Positions 9,607 to 24,336 are shown, counted from the stretch's first letter. The stretch: 64,000 nt of DNA from Epiperipatus broadwayi (GCA_028023455.1 JAQFVV010012402.1:10336292-10400291); one strand, 5' to 3'. Notes: generated by a model not told the origin, from the letters alone. A program made the numbers and translations.

Positions 9607-11720
9607 ACGAAACAAACACATATACATTGTACATGTCTATGTCTATTTAAGCAAATCTATATATATATTCTTAGCCATCTGCCTTTAAATCCTGTTTCAA
9701 AAATCACTATAATGTTTTTTTATGTTTTTGTATCATTCATTCTATTATTTAAAAAATGCATAGGTATATTTCTTTAATCTTTTATAGTTTTTTTCTTAAA
9801 TAAAACTATCATTAATTTTTTATTATTTCTACCTCTAAGAACTAGTCTAATCTACATTCTAATTTCTTATACAAATGTTCTTTTTTTCATTTTTTTATTT
9901 ATAACTTTATCGACTTAGACAATCTTTTTTTATTTTCATTCAAATTTATACCCAAAGGCTTTCAGTTGTTGTTTTTTTTTTTTTCTCTTGAAGTTTCTGA
10001 TCCATATAAAATTATGCTTCTAACAAAAATTTATTAGCCAGTTTCTTAGCTGTAAATTTAAAGCTACGAAATAGTCTTAAATATTTATTAACAATCCACA
10101 GTTAAATATTTAAACAACTTCCTAAATATTTATCTCTTCTCTAATCCTATTCTTAACTTTCAGCCTTTCATTTTTTTAATGTTTACCACATACTCCATAG
10201 CTTTCATATTACCTTTATTTTTATTTCAATTGTTTTTTAATATCAATTTTATCAAGCTAATTGATTCATTTTTAAGTTCAACTGCATTATCTTGAAATTT
10301 ACCGAAAATCATACGAAGGCGCACAGAAACGGCTTAGAATAATTTATCATTTCTAAAATATTATTTATTGACGCCATTTTAATGCTATATGTCACCTGCA
10401 TATGCTGAATTTAGCATTTTACAAGATTGTTTAAATGAATATTTAGAGATTCATCTTTGTAAATATGATTTAAGACGGATTTAAATAAAGCCAATTAAAC
10501 CTTTCCAAAAAATAAAGTTAGTTAAAAATGAACAAATGAGATGATTAAAATCAGTTTTCTTTAAAACATAATTGGAGAAATAAATAAATACATAAATATA
10601 TTGTTTTGTAAGTAAAAGAATAATAACAATCAGTCATTCATAAATGAGTATACTATTCCATCTGCAAAAAAAAAGGAAAGTGAACAAAATAAAACTACTC
10701 TATAAATGAATTCTGTGATGACTATATAAACGTATCTGTGAACTATAAATACATTCACATATAGAACATGCTGATCCATTTTTCTGTTTATTTGATATTT
10801 TATAATATTGTATTTTAGTTTCCTCAGCAGAAAACTTTTCTTTCTGAAGCTCTTCAACTCCATATCTAATTGTAGCTTCCCAATGTATTGTATTCTTAGC
10901 CATATCTTATCATTATAAATAATTGACATTACAAATGTCTAAAATTTCTTTAAGATAATTTTTATAATGTAGATGGGGTCTACTTTTTCTATGAAACCCT
11001 ATCTGAAGTTAACAATAAAGCACTTTTTTTAGAAGTCTTTCATTGTTTATTCTTTTTACATATCCAATTCAATAAAGATGTGATTTTACAATAATAGACT
11101 CAATATTATTACATCCAGCAAGCAAAGACCATATTAACTGATTTTACTATCTTGCCATTGTATTTTAAATTTTTATGGAACATTTTTAAATGAAACTTTT
11201 TTAACATCTTTATATTGGACAATAAAACAAATATGACAAAATCTGAGATGCATGTGACTTTATTTAGACTAAACTAATGGTTGAATTACCATGCTGAAAC
11301 AATTGAATGCTATGGATTGCATAATTAATGATAATTTACATATTGCTAAAACCTTGACTATAGTTTCATATATTTATAAATACATCACCTTCCAGTTATA
11401 TATCTAAAAAGTTAAACTGTTACAGAATCTCTCTACCAACTATTCTATGAATAATGTGATAATGATGGACCAATGCTCTACATATAACCTAGGCCATAGT
11501 GCTATGATAATTGCACATAAGCAAATTACTTAATTTAAACTGCTACTTCCCATAATTTTAGTATATATATGATGGTAACTAATTATCACATTTTAAATCC
11601 TAAAAAAAACCATAATATTTAATTATTTTACACATTATACAATATTGCATAACTCAACTTAAGTGTATAGAAATAAGAATAAAGTAAGAAGAAAGCTTTG
11701 TGCATGAATAAAACAAATAC
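9607..11720. other. AT-rich sequence, no gene seen
   Basis: T-rich tracts and short overlapping frames only (for example 10630-10929, minus), without any recognisable domain or splice-supported coding pattern. Confidence 0.5.
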
Positions 11721-12650
11721 ATATTACTTCAAATATAAGATGCACTTTTTTTCCAAATTTTGGACCTATGAAAGAGGGACACATCTTAAATTAGAAACAA
11801 AAAAATTTAACATCTTTTTTCTGTGGATCTTTGCTTTACGTTATATGTGCACATAGTATTATAATTGTTACCTGTGTAGAATATCATATCAAATCTTTTT
11901 TAATCAATATTTTTTTGGGAAAATTTTGTAAATGGTTTTAACTCTCTTTCAAACTGCTACTTTTAGTGTTATTTTGCTAATTTTATTGTTATTTTATTGA
12001 GAAAACTCTACCAAATAACTTTAGAATTTCTTTTATCAGTACAACAATGAGATAAGAGTGCCGATTGGTTGTTTCTTCTTCTCTACACAAGAGAGTATCT
12101 GTCAAAATTTTGATAGTTTCAATAGCTTCTTTTTGATTTTGAAAGTGAAAATGTATACTTTATAATCTTTTAATGTTATTTTTCTGATTTTGACAGTTCC
12201 TATATCTTTGTTTAGATTTTCAAAGTGAAAATGTATGTTTTAGAATATTTTTTATACATTAATACTTTATTCAAAAAATATTTGTAAAAATATAAATTAT
12301 TTTAAAAGAATGATTTAGATTGTAATAGAAAAATGTATTTTTACATGAAAGCAAGTTAATAAAGAAATTATAACACTCAGCTGAAATTAAAATGATTTGA
12401 AGATGATGTATCCTGGTGAAATAATGAAGATGAGAATTCATGTTCTGAAAGTGAAGATGTAGAAAGTGAAAGCATCATATATTTGAAGAAGATTCACAAT
12501 AAATTAGGTGAATTTATTGCATTTATATTAGTTCCTATTTAAGTACATATGTGCATTTTAAATTCAGAGGTAAATCCCTCCCCCTAATTTTTCAGGCTTA
12601 AAATCATACCACTTCTTAAATCCAGGGCCATTTTATATTCAAAGTAATAT
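11721..12650 (+). mobile_element. Degenerate DNA transposon, non-autonomous
   Basis: The left end ATATTACTTCAAATATAAG and the complement of the right end ATATTACTTTGAATATAAA form about 22-bp inverted termini 930 bp apart. The interior has a direct duplication of a motif near 12120-12240 (TTGAAAGTGAAAATGTAT and a variant). At 12405-12520 an acidic frame is visible (NEDENSCSESEDVESES). The termini resemble those of pogo/Tigger-like elements, but this class assignment is from memory of the style of the ends and is tentative. No transposase catalytic domain is present. Confidence 0.5.
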
Positions 12651-15600
12651 GGTAATTTAATGATGTAGATTTTTAAATATAATACACAATAAACATTTTA
12701 CAAAGCAAATAATTTTAATTACTTTAGTATTCATATAGATTTCAAAATAACTCTAAAATTAACATATTTTTATTATATTCCCTATTTAAAAATGATTAGT
12801 ATTTTTTACGTAATTAATATATTATCTTCAAATAATTGGTTTTAAATCATTTATGGAAGAGAAGCATTGCTATGCATGATATTATTGGCATCTACTATTA
12901 TACATGCTATATTAACAACATTTTCATTAATAATAGATAACTTTTTTTTAAAAAAAAGATTACTTAGTTCATTATATAAAATCATTATTATTATTTTCAT
13001 TTTTTTCTTATGTAAAAAAAAAAATAAGTCACTGTTAATATGTAATATTATAATAGTCTTATATATAATATTTCATAGATTATTATATAACTAGATGTAT
13101 CTGGCCTTTTCAAAGGCCATTGTTGCTTTAGAAAATTCTTTTTAGAGATTTAATGTAAATATGTTTTTTTTATTATAAAGATTGCTGAATATGTCATTCA
13201 TTTAAACTATATTTGATATTGACAGACCATGAAAGCATTTTTATAAAACTAAATTAAATTTTAAAAATATATCTATTATATTTAACAGCATTATGGTGCA
13301 GCTATATATTTACTAAAGCGCCCTCTGAATAAAATTTTTTATTTTATTTTTATTTTTTGGCAGCTCATAAACAAATATAATAATTTTTGTAGCTTTATTA
13401 ATAGTTACCATTTATTAATATAAAAATGCCAGCCTTTTATACCATCATTTTTGTAATAATTTTTATTAAATATAATATTGGTAATATTTTTTTTAATTGG
13501 TTGATTTAACAATTTTTTTAAGATTTAATATAAAAATATATATTTTTAGTAAACATTGCTGAATATGTTGTTTATCTGAATTATATTAGGGGATTGGCAG
13601 ACCATGAAAGCATGGAGAGCCTTAATGCCAAATTATTAATCTGAATTTGTGACTGTTTCTGAATATGATTGGCAATCTTTACCCCAAAATATACAAAAGT
13701 AAACAAGCTAACTCATACCATACCAGTGGCCCCAGGTACCATGCCAGGAGCCCCCAAACATGCCAGCTGAAGTCAGTGAAATGCAGTAGTGACTGACACA
13801 CTATTATTTGTAAATTTGACAGTGCTCTTACAATTTAGTGGCAGAACAAATAATAATTTTTCTTTGAAAAATATGCCTCATTGTGAATTTGACATGTGAC
13901 ATTGGACAAGCATTAATACATTCACCAATAAGACAATAGAGAAAACCAAGATTTTATATAGAAGATGCAAACATGTCATTAATACGGATAATATTATTTA
14001 AGTGTAAAAATGTTACATTCATTTTTTAAAAAAATCTGATCATCTATTTATTTATTTTTAATGTATAAAAATAATGTAACATTAGCTAAATTTGAACTCA
14101 TGTAACATAATAAACACAAACTTTTACATTTACAATATATACCTATATACATATATTATTAGATATTTCTGCTATAAGTTAATATACCTATCCCTTCAGT
14201 ATATATCCTATTTAGTTTATGTCTATAATTATATATGTGTCTAATAAATTTTTAAATAATTTAAAACATGTATACATTTTTTCTGATGAAAAGTGTTTCA
14301 TATTTTTTCTTCTCCTAAAAAATTCTTACTAAAATTATATTGTAAGTGAATTTTATTTAATTTTTTAACCATTAATTATATTATTGGTTGTGTCAGCTAA
14401 AAATCAAAGCTTTTAATTGGCCAGCTTGGCCAGCTCACAAACTGAAGACTAGTCAATTGTCAAAATATTTTCACCTTTAATATCATATTGACTTTATATT
14501 CGTTTATAAAAAGTATATTAATACATTGTCAGGTTATAAAAGTGAACGAAAGTTCTTGCAAAAATAAATTGCTATTTATTTATTATAAAATATTCAATTT
14601 CGGCAAAATAAAAGTCATCATATAATGATGTAAATGCTTTTTACATTATAGAAAAGTAAATATTTTTTTTTGCTAAATCTTAAATATTTTTACTAAAATC
14701 TTCAATATTTTTCGAAAATAATTTTGTTTTTTTAGTATACTCTCTGAAAATGATTTGTAATTTCTTAATATATACTTTTAATATACTTTAAATTATATTC
14801 AAAATGAAAACCTCAGTGTTTTTCTTTATTTTCTTTGATCAGGCGGTTTCTTTGTTCTTTCCAGCCAATCAGAATGTCTTTGTCAGCTGAGAGCCAATCA
14901 CCAACAAGGTTCTTTCTTTGTTTAGCTTTAAATGTGGTTTTTTTGACTTTTTACTTGTAAAATAATTCAGAAGAGGGCACCATCTTACAGAACTTTTAAA
15001 AACCTAATCAATAACTGTCAAATGAATATCCTAGCATTAAAAATAATGGAATTACAGTGACGTCAACTGTTGACAAGAGACCTCATAAGAGGCGGGCAAA
15101 GCATTAATAGATATGATTTTACTTTAAATCAATTTGACACTTTAAGTCAATTTTTTAAAAAAATGCCTAACAAAATTATATTATAAAGAACTTTTTTTAA
15201 TATGCATGATTTTACTTTAAAGTAACTTGTAAACTATTTTATTGTAGCTTAAATCAAGCTTTCAATGGAAACAAAAAAAATCACATGTATTATTTAAAAC
15301 ATACTAAGCTTGATTTAAAAATATTATTAGAATTTACTTAAACTTTTAATTGAAATCAAAACATTTCTATACTAACCCTTGTGCATTTTATTTAAGCTAT
15401 ATGAATGAAACAAACAAACAAGAACACACACAGAGATATTCTAAGTTAGATAAGAGCATTTAAAAATAATACTTTCAAGCATACATAAAAAATTACAAAC
15501 TGGGTTTAATGAATAAATATAAAAATTGTCATTTAGGTAGATTTTTAATGCTTGAATTCTAGTAAAATTGTCACATTTGTTTACAATGTTTGAAGTTTGT

Positions 15601-18352
15601 AGACACATTTGAATTCCTAGTCTGCATACTTTATAAAGTGCTAACTATTTTCTAGTACTTATTTGTCTAATGAGCTGTTCTTATACTAACAAATTTTCTT
15701 TTTTGGGGCAACAATTTTACTAATAGCCATGGAGATTTGATAGTTAGGTTTTTATTTAATCAGTCACATTATAAGAGTAGCAGCAGGTTCAATGACTGGA
15801 GAAAAACACTTTAGAAGACCAGGCATGCTAGATTTTGATAGGATTAAATACAACTAACATAGTGAAGGCTTTTTATGCTACTCTAGTGTAATGTAGCTTC
15901 AGCTTTTATGTGAATTAATATATGTTTGCTTGATGGCTTTTATTTGGCCAATTGGCAGATAGAATTTTCTTGCTATTAAGCCTATTTGTGAAAACAGCCA
16001 GTGTAAATTTGGTGTACAAGCAAACCCTGCTTAAATAGTTTCTCATATTATGATTTAACTAAGATGAAATATTAAAACCATTGTTTTATAATTAAGTGTA
16101 CATGTACAAATTAACAAAGTACATGTTTTTCTGTTTATCAGTTAACATATTTTATTCTCTATTTCACATTTGTGAGCAAAGTTATTTTTATTGTATTACC
16201 CAAATTCCCAAATAACTAGTCTTAACAAAAAATAGAAAGAATTCACATTAGACATCAAAAACTTTTTTTTAATTTTTTTTATAAAAATATAGATTATTTT
16301 ATTCCAAAATTTGGTTACAGCTTATGATAAAATTAGACATAGGATACATTAAATGGTATTAAAAGAGGTAGAAATTCAATATTGACACATCTTGCATGAT
16401 TCAGCCTATAAGGACTAATATGATGCATAGAGGCAAAGAAATGAGCCTGGGATTTAGTATCTTGGTGGCAGGTGACTAAGCTTGCATGTCTCGAAATGTA
16501 TAAAGATAGTTCTAAACTTTTGTCCATGCAGCCAAGCCCATTATAGGTACTTCTATCTCCCAATTCAACAGTCCAAATGGGCAGGGACCACTTTCAGTCT
16601 ATCTGCCCGAAATTGGAATGCCAACTGGGGAAAAAATTAACGAGTGACAAGCACAGATCTGCACTGCCCAAAAACAATCCATCAGAGCGGAAACGGCCTT
16701 TTTTTTTAAAAAAAAAAATTATGAATTTTTCATTTACAGACATGCACTTATATATCATTATAAGTATTGAATAATAACATTTACACTAATGAAAATTAAG
16801 ATTTTAATATTTCTAATAGTTTTCCATATTCACACTTAATAATTTATTAATAGATAACAATTATGACTCTTTTATTACATTCAATTTTTTAATTTTTATA
16901 GTATATATTTGAATTTAGTAAACAATCATATATTTGTTTTTCATTCAACTTTCTTTGCCCGTAAATAAATTAATATAGCTTTGATCTTAAGTGTTCCTCT
17001 TCAATATTTCTACTTATCTGTGGATTGTAGGTTTTATTAATTCTCATATATCCATTATGATTGGTTTTGGAATAAGGAAATGTTCATTTATTTTGTAATA
17101 GCTTAACATTCAATAATTGACTTAAGCTATATTAGATATGCAATGTCTGTTATATTATTATGTATATATGATTATTAATTTGGATCGAAAATAAACTAAA
17201 TTAATGAATGTTTGTAATTATTTATTAATCTTGAAACAAATCAAAAAGAAAATAGATGGATTAATTAAATTCTTTTTTAATTTTTATTTTGGAATAAAAG
17301 GTATTTGATCGAAAACATTCGTTTGAGAATTAATATTGTTAAATCCAGAAAACTGAAAAAAAAACTATCATCAGTGCAAAAACTATAAATAATGAAAAAA
17401 AAAAAAAGAATTGTTATAAAAAAAGAACAAGGAAGGATGTTGGAATAAAGTAATTACTGATATGAATTAGTATAGTTTGGTATTGGATTGTTATAATAAA
17501 AAGATAGATAACATCATTTTCAAAATCATCCAGATTCAGGGTAGAATAGGAAAAACTGCAAGAATGAAATTATCATAGATGATGTATAATAAAGGCATGA
17601 ATAAAAGTAAAAAAATAATTTGTAATGAATCTCAGCAAATAAAAGATGTTTAATATAAAATTCAATAGTCATAACGTTATTTTTTATATTATATGTTAAT
17701 GCATTAACTCATGTACAGAGTCAGATTCAAATGGCTTGATATATTTTATAATTGTGCATAAATGAATTGATTCTAATTTAATTCATAAGTTGATTACGAA
17801 GTTATGAATGATAGGAAAGGTTGTTAAATTGATTTTTACATTTACATGAAAGTAATAATATGATGTGAAGACAAGATTAGTCTATATAAATTTAATATAC
17901 ATAAGAAATGTTCTATTTTGATTACATGATCATATATTTTATTGCATAAAGTTGTAAACCAATATTGTGATTAGATGAAATTTGAATAGGAATGTATTAA
18001 GTTTTAGAATATATTTCTGATTAATATTGTGATCTTTTTATTTGAAAAAAAAAAAGAAGCCAATAATCAGCTATTAATGTATTAATAATGTATATTATGC
18101 AGATTTAAAAAAGATCTTTTATTGTAAAGAGAATGTTTCAATTAACTGCAATATTATTGGATATCTAATGCAAGAATATTATAATATTTATTAAAAGTTA
18201 AAATAAAGTAAATGCTTGATTTAATGAGGAATTACTTCATCAAATGATTTTATTAAATCAAAGCTAATATAAATTAATTCAGCTTTCAAAAGAAAAAATA
18301 TTTATTTCAGTGGATCTGATCAGAAGGTAACATATTTGCATAAAAATAGGAT
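12651..18352. other. Non-coding stretch with a local duplication
   Basis: Segments near 13150-13250 and 13520-13615 are diverged direct copies sharing ATTGCTGAATATGT and GACAGACCATGAAAGCAT-like blocks, about 370 bp apart. Bases 16560-16700 are notably less AT-rich and contain short frames on both strands that I cannot identify. No other gene, RNA or element was recognised. Confidence 0.45.
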
Positions 18353-20411
18353 GTATATTATAACAATCGAAATGAAAGTGAAGATCGAATCTAACCGCAA
18401 ACTACGATATCTGCTCTACAGGGCATCATCTAGGCATTTAAACCTAGAAAAATTTATAGAGTAGGCAGATACGCGCTGTTAAGATTCCACTTTATTTAAA
18501 TATTCAGATCGTTAACCCAAGTCACTAGCTCAGTGGAGACGCAGAGATAAAAATCTATATCTTAATTTATGTCTTAAATATAAATAAATAAAAGCCACTG
18601 CCAGAAATTAACACATAAAAAATATTTATTTACGCACATATAAAATCATTCTAATTTGAGGAATAAATTCAACATTTTAGATTTTTCTATTAATCTTTAG
18701 TTTTACATTTAAGTAAATTACAACCATGAGTTTAATATTTATTTAGTGAGTCGAGTATGAATAGACTACACAGATCTGCATTTGAAAAGAAAATATTCTT
18801 CCCTGATTTAACCTTAGGCAACAAATTTCACAATCAAACCGGCGCCAATCCATCTGATACATTTATGTATTCAATGTAGCATGAAAATACGACAACACAA
18901 AATACTATACTGTCAGGAATGTACATCTGATCAGTAAGTAGAATTAGAGAAGACATTGTCTCTCCACCAACAGGAATGTTACATCTGTTGGCGAGTAGAA
19001 CAATAAACATAAAACTCCATAGGAATGGACTGCGGTCCTTTGCCATCTTACAAACCCATCCATAGGCAAACAGAAGGTGTGTGGCGTATATATATAATCC
19101 TGCCCATAGCGGATCTCATACTACATCTACAATTACACAAATATATCCAATCCATTGAACCAATTCAACTACGAAATCAACAACCTAAGATTACCCTCCC
19201 TTAATATAACTTTACAAAACTATATAGCCATTCATGCCCGACTTAAATTTAACATTTAAATACGTTCGCACAGATTATTTTTATACAATTTGTTTTATAA
19301 TGTCGAGTATAGATCGGCTGCACAGATTCCACGGTCAAAAACATTCCAAATTAAACACAATTGATCAAAATACAAAGTCAATCGATAATGTCAATTGCTG
19401 AGGGAATACAGGAGACCCTTTGGTGTTCATCATAAGACACCGCAGTGACATTGTTGACTTATATGTTCTAATCGACTGTGAAAACCACAGCATAACCAAC
19501 CGCTAACGAATCTATGCAACGTCTATACCCAACTTAAATGTAATGCATTTAATAATTTCTACAATAAATATTATTACAAATAAAAATAATAAAATGGAAA
19601 TGATTTTAGCAAAACTTAATTATATAAATTTAAACAATCAATTATTAATTTGAAAATCAAATAAGAGTTCATTTTAAAATTTAAATTAGCTGAATCTTTA
19701 AAAAAAACATTGACGAAAGTTCTTAATTATTTTTTTTTGTTGTTGTTAATTTGTAAAGTTCATAGCTCACAGTAGAAGAGTCCAGGTTTCTGCTTTTAAT
19801 TCCCGTGACACCTCCATTGGAAGATAAGGTTCTGGAGATGTCAATAGCTGGTTCAAGGTATCACAGTCTTTTCATTTTTTTTATAGAGAGTGTGGTATGT
19901 GCATCCTACCACATCTCTCAAACACAAAACGCTGGAACTGCCAGAAAAAACTGTATTTCCCTTTTTATATTATCCACACGGATTCAATCAACAAAACGTC
20001 ACTAATCAATCACTTTCGTTAGGGTCCGAGCCAAGGCTTAGTGCTTCCATTGGTCAAGCTAATTTCTCTTTGTTTTCTTATCTATCTTTCATCAGATCAT
20101 TTTAATTATACAAGAGCCCAAGGGCCAGTTTAGTTTTCGATAATTCATAAACAATCATTTCCATTTACAGATTACATTAATTAATACCTGTTTTTATTTT
20201 TAAATCTTGTACTTTTTTATAAAAAAGTACGTTCAAATACTTATTTGTTTTTTTTAAAAAAATATATTTAAAGTTTGGCCTCTGTGCGAATGTATATACG
20301 TTTAACAAACATTTTAATTTTAGCGTTTAGTTTTTTACTTTTATTTGCGAACTTTTAAGTTTTTATTTTAAATTAATGTAACGACATATTTATATATCGT
20401 TACAATATATA
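18353..20411 (+). mobile_element. Element Z, copy B
   Basis: Collinear with copy A at 1945-4043 over about 2.06 kb with high identity and small indels. It includes the block TTCCACTTTATTTAAATATTC, the CCACTGCCAGAAATTAACAC motif and the 3' hairpin GTAACGA...TATCGTTAC (about 20381-20403). Its left end is TATATTATAACAAT and its right end complement is TATATTGTAACGAT. The flanks differ from those of copy A, so this is an independent insertion and not a segmental duplication. Short minus-strand frames (18834-19046) do not match copy A in extent. Confidence 0.65.
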
Positions 20412-22289
20412 TTGTAATATGATAAAAAATGATGATGCCAGGGAGAATGATCAATCTAATTTGAATAAAACATAGCCCAATCATTGGTTACCATTTTGTA
20501 ATGGACTATTGATGATTATAATATGTGATAATAATATAATAAACTTTACAATGTTTAAGAATTGAAACATCATTCATAATTCTAGAGATCTAATCTAAAT
20601 GCGGAATGCCATTTTATAACAGTCCTAAAGGTGATTTGGCATTTTATAATAATTACCTTTGTACATGAACATCATCGGCTAGCCTTGGGTAACTACTTTA
20701 TCACAATAATAATGGATTTTCTATTTCCCTACTTCTCTACATTTATTCAGTCAACATTTGTTATAAAGAAATGCTCTTAAGATTTATATTATTTATCACA
20801 TAAACAAATAATAACTCTGTTAGAACCTGTGTAAAATTATCTAGCTCAGTTATTGATCATACTAGGCAATAACAATATTTCCCATAAATAATTATTTAAA
20901 TTGTCCACTACACTATCATAAAAACTTAACAATCTCTGTTAAAATCTAATTTATTTCGATTATATTTAAAACTAAATAAAGCAAATAAGATCATCACCTC
21001 AGACATCAACAAATCCATTCACAATTCCAAAAACTGCAGTAAGCAGCAAAACCATACATCATTGCTCTAAACAATGATATATGCTTGAGATATCTATTTA
21101 ATTGATAATTGAATGAAACTGAATTTGAATGAATAACTAACTAAATCCCAATATACTTTATGAATTTAATATTATTTATAGTAATTCAATTTTATTTTAA
21201 TATTTAATAATATTCTATTTAAAATGACTAGTTTCCAAATAATTATAATTACATTTTGGAAAATGTTTTATAAACCTACACACTATTTATAATGTTTAAA
21301 TAAAATAAACCTCTACTTAATTTTACATCTATTTTAAGAAAACATTAAATATAATATAAGCATTTCATTCATACCCTACAGTAGATGGATATGCAATTAT
21401 TGCTTCAGTTACATTCAAAAATGAAATACTCCACAAGAATTTATTATAAATAAATTCCGTTAGGTAATTTCATTTTTTACACTACCCAATCACATTATAT
21501 AAAATATACCATAGGTTTCTATTGGACATTTACTGACTTAACAATCATTGAGATTATTCATCTTCGTAAATCTCCAATCAATCGAGTATAAAATGAACTT
21601 TGTAACAATTAAGTTATATATGACAATAATTGGCAGTTATCCAAGCCAAAGATAATATTCAGTTATGCTAGTTAATGAAATTTATGATCTCCATTCCAAA
21701 GAAATTTAAAAAGTAATTAAGATAAGTCATTCTAACTAATGACAGAACACAATTGATTAAGATTTTTGTAACCAGACAAGATAAGCAAATAAATAATCAA
21801 CTCTGAGCTAATGAAATTATTTCTATTAGTAATATTGATTTAAATAAGTAAACAAATATTTAAGTGCAGTAATAAATATAAAATTTATATGTAATCAGAT
21901 TAAAAAAAAGATATATGAAAATATACATATATCTAATTCTATTTCACTTACCAAAATGGGTTTAATCTTGAACCAAATTTTGAGTATCAAAATTATTTTG
22001 TGCTTTCAAAAGAATAAATTAAACAGGTTTGTCAGATTTTAAATCAATTTCAAATTTATTGGTTTATAATAAAAATTAAAAACAGTAATAATAAAATATA
22101 ACAGAACATCAATCAATGTTTGGCAATAGACTAAAATCAATAAAAATAATAAAATCTATGTGTGTGGAACTAAAAAAAAACATGCTGCAAGATCATACTG
22201 ATATATACTATTTACCTATGTTTTTACAGTAAAATGTAAATATTCCCTTTCCTTTAACAAAAAAATATATACATACATGCATAGAAATC
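20412..22289. other. AT-rich sequence, no gene seen
   Basis: Unique-looking, very AT-rich sequence with poly-A/T tracts. No repeat or coding pattern recognised. Confidence 0.45.
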
Positions 22290-22924
22290 ATACCATATAA
22301 GCAAAAGTCTGTCCATTTTGCTCACTATCTACTGATCCAACATAGCTTCTGGTTCTTTATTTCCAATCCTAAGATATAGAGATGATTTTTCTTTGAGTAG
22401 AGAAGATAAGCATGTGTGGTAACTAATTCAGATTTGAATTCAATCCCTTTTACATTTAATGTCCAATGTTTTTTTTTAAGTATATAAATATCCAGTTTTT
22501 AAAAACAACAGATGCAAAATTACTCATCACTGGCTTTAATTTTCCTTTTTCATTGACAATAATGTGCAAAGAGAATTCCTTTAATAACACAATCCAGTTA
22601 TAATCAAGTGAAGAATCAATACTACCCCCCCCCCCTTTGAATTACGAAAGTGAAGTTTAAATCACTTATTATAACCCTTAAGTTGAGTTAATTGATCTTG
22701 TAGATTTCCTTGATCTGAAATATGATATCCATAGAAACATAATGGGGTTTATATCCTCCACAAATAAATGAATGCAATTCTGGATTTTTTTGAACCTGAC
22801 CTGCAATACAATACATTTTGATGGAGTTTTCTTCCTTCCACATTTTTGTCATTTCCTCTGGAATTTCATCAGCAAGCTGCCTATTGAATGGGCAGATAGT
22901 TAAAATTTTTATTCTTCCATAGTT
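22290..22924 (-). pseudogene. Unidentified minus-strand coding-like segments
   Basis: On the minus strand 22688-22924 is open for 78 codons without a start Met and reads like a globular protein: YGRIKILTICPFNRQLADEI, then PEEMTKMWKEEN, and a CGGYKPHYVSM stretch. A second open segment at 22456-22623 (56 codons) includes DYNWIVLLKEFSLH and NEKGKLKPVMSNFA. Further minus-strand frames at about 22290-22440 include VTTHAYLLYSKKNHLYI. The pieces are in different frames and are separated by a G10 run and stops. That fits exons of an unknown gene or a decayed gene copy. I do not recognise the protein. Confidence 0.35.
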
Positions 22925-24172
22925 TTATCAATTAATCACTTAATAAAATTTAATAAATTTTGAAGACAGAAAAAAATGTATCTGGTCTATGCAATGACAA
23001 AATACTCTTGATGATGTTATTGTTGTCATAACAACTGTTGGAAGTCACTTGAATTTAACTTGATGATGAACAATTTGTTAAGAAAATTTTGCCTCCAATT
23101 TGTAAGTAAAATGGAGAATTTAAAACAATTGAATACAGTGAAAATGAAATGCAAGTTCAATATGATTTTTCATTTTTAAGCCAAAATAAAGAATTTCTAT
23201 TATAATTCTAATACATTTTAATGGATATAAATACTTTTACATATGTTTTTAATAATAATAATCCCCCCCCCCCAATTAATTTACAAACAAATTTATGTGA
23301 AACATAAAACATTTAATTGTGCAATAGGTATTGCTATGGTGATTGCAATAACAGAAATTGAAATGTGTAATACTTAATAATAATGTTGATTTTATTCAAG
23401 TAATCTTTTATGATACATTTAACTATTTCCCTGCTTATATTTTTTTCTGAAATTGATCACAATAGATTTAGGATTTTGAAGCTAGAATTAGCATTAAACA
23501 ATATTATTTTAAAGCATTAGATTGCCATGGTTATCTAGTTCTTTGTATTTCAAGATCTCTATTATCCATGGATCAAGTGAAAAGAAAACTAAACAAGATC
23601 AACACACTTCTTTATTTATTTATTTACTTTTTTTAATACTTTGACCTACAATTAATTTGAATACTTGCAATATATATATATATATATAACATTTTGAATT
23701 AATTTGAATACTTGCAATATATATATATATATATAACATTTTGAGTTTGGCTATTTGAGGTTCAGAGTTTATATTCATTCAGAGAGTGTTGCTGATATAA
23801 CGTAATATTTGGGGTGGATGGCTTGGGTTACAATTTTGATCTGCTTACATTAGGGTGGTTTGTGCTCAGCACAACAATTGAAAGAGAAAGTACAAAGAGG
23901 TGTGGTTTGTCCAAACAATACCCACATAATAAATAAAAAAGTTTAATGCATTCCATGATCATGCAAGTGGTATGTGTAAATTTGCAAATTTGCATATTAA
24001 CTAATATATACCTTTGTTCTCTTACGTACATATCATAGTCCTATGAATATGACTGGCCTGGTCAAAAACTATGCTAAACTGTAAAGTAGTTACAATTTTG
24101 TAATCTTTCCTGTATAGTGAACCGTCCCTATTTATTGAATTACAAACGAATAAGGAAAGAAATAAAATATGA
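22925..24172. other. AT-rich sequence with short tandem duplication
   Basis: A unit of about 46 bp, TTAATTTGAATACTTGCAAT plus (AT)n and AACATTTTGA, occurs twice in tandem at about 23653-23744. A C10 run lies near 23265. The minus strand at 22960-23060 has a coding-like stretch (VVMTTITSSRVFCHCIDQ) that may belong with the segments at 22290-22924. Confidence 0.45.
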
Positions 24173-24295
24173 GTTTATATATATATAAATATTTATATGT
24201 ATATTATATATATATATATAATATATATATATATATAATATACAAATCAATATATATATCAAAATACAGTACAATTTATATAAATTATATTCTTT

Positions 24296-24336
24296 TAGAA
24301 GTACTTTCGACTATACACTTTGTAGTCTTTATCAAC
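24296..24336 (-). other. Hammerhead-like hairpin, left arm
   Basis: On the minus strand TTGATAA is followed by one A, the hairpin GACTA...TAGTC, then GAAA and AGTACT, the order expected of a hammerhead core. C3 and G8 are replaced by U and A and one A is extra, so catalysis is unlikely. See the matching site at 26088-26125. Confidence 0.25.

Noticed and set aside
12867-13094. 75-codon hydrophobic frame resembling a membrane protein
   Set aside because: Its composition is what AT-rich random sequence gives; no family, splice or start context.
16333-16774. Short frames in a less AT-rich patch on both strands
   Set aside because: No recognisable motif and overlapping opposite frames; left unassigned.
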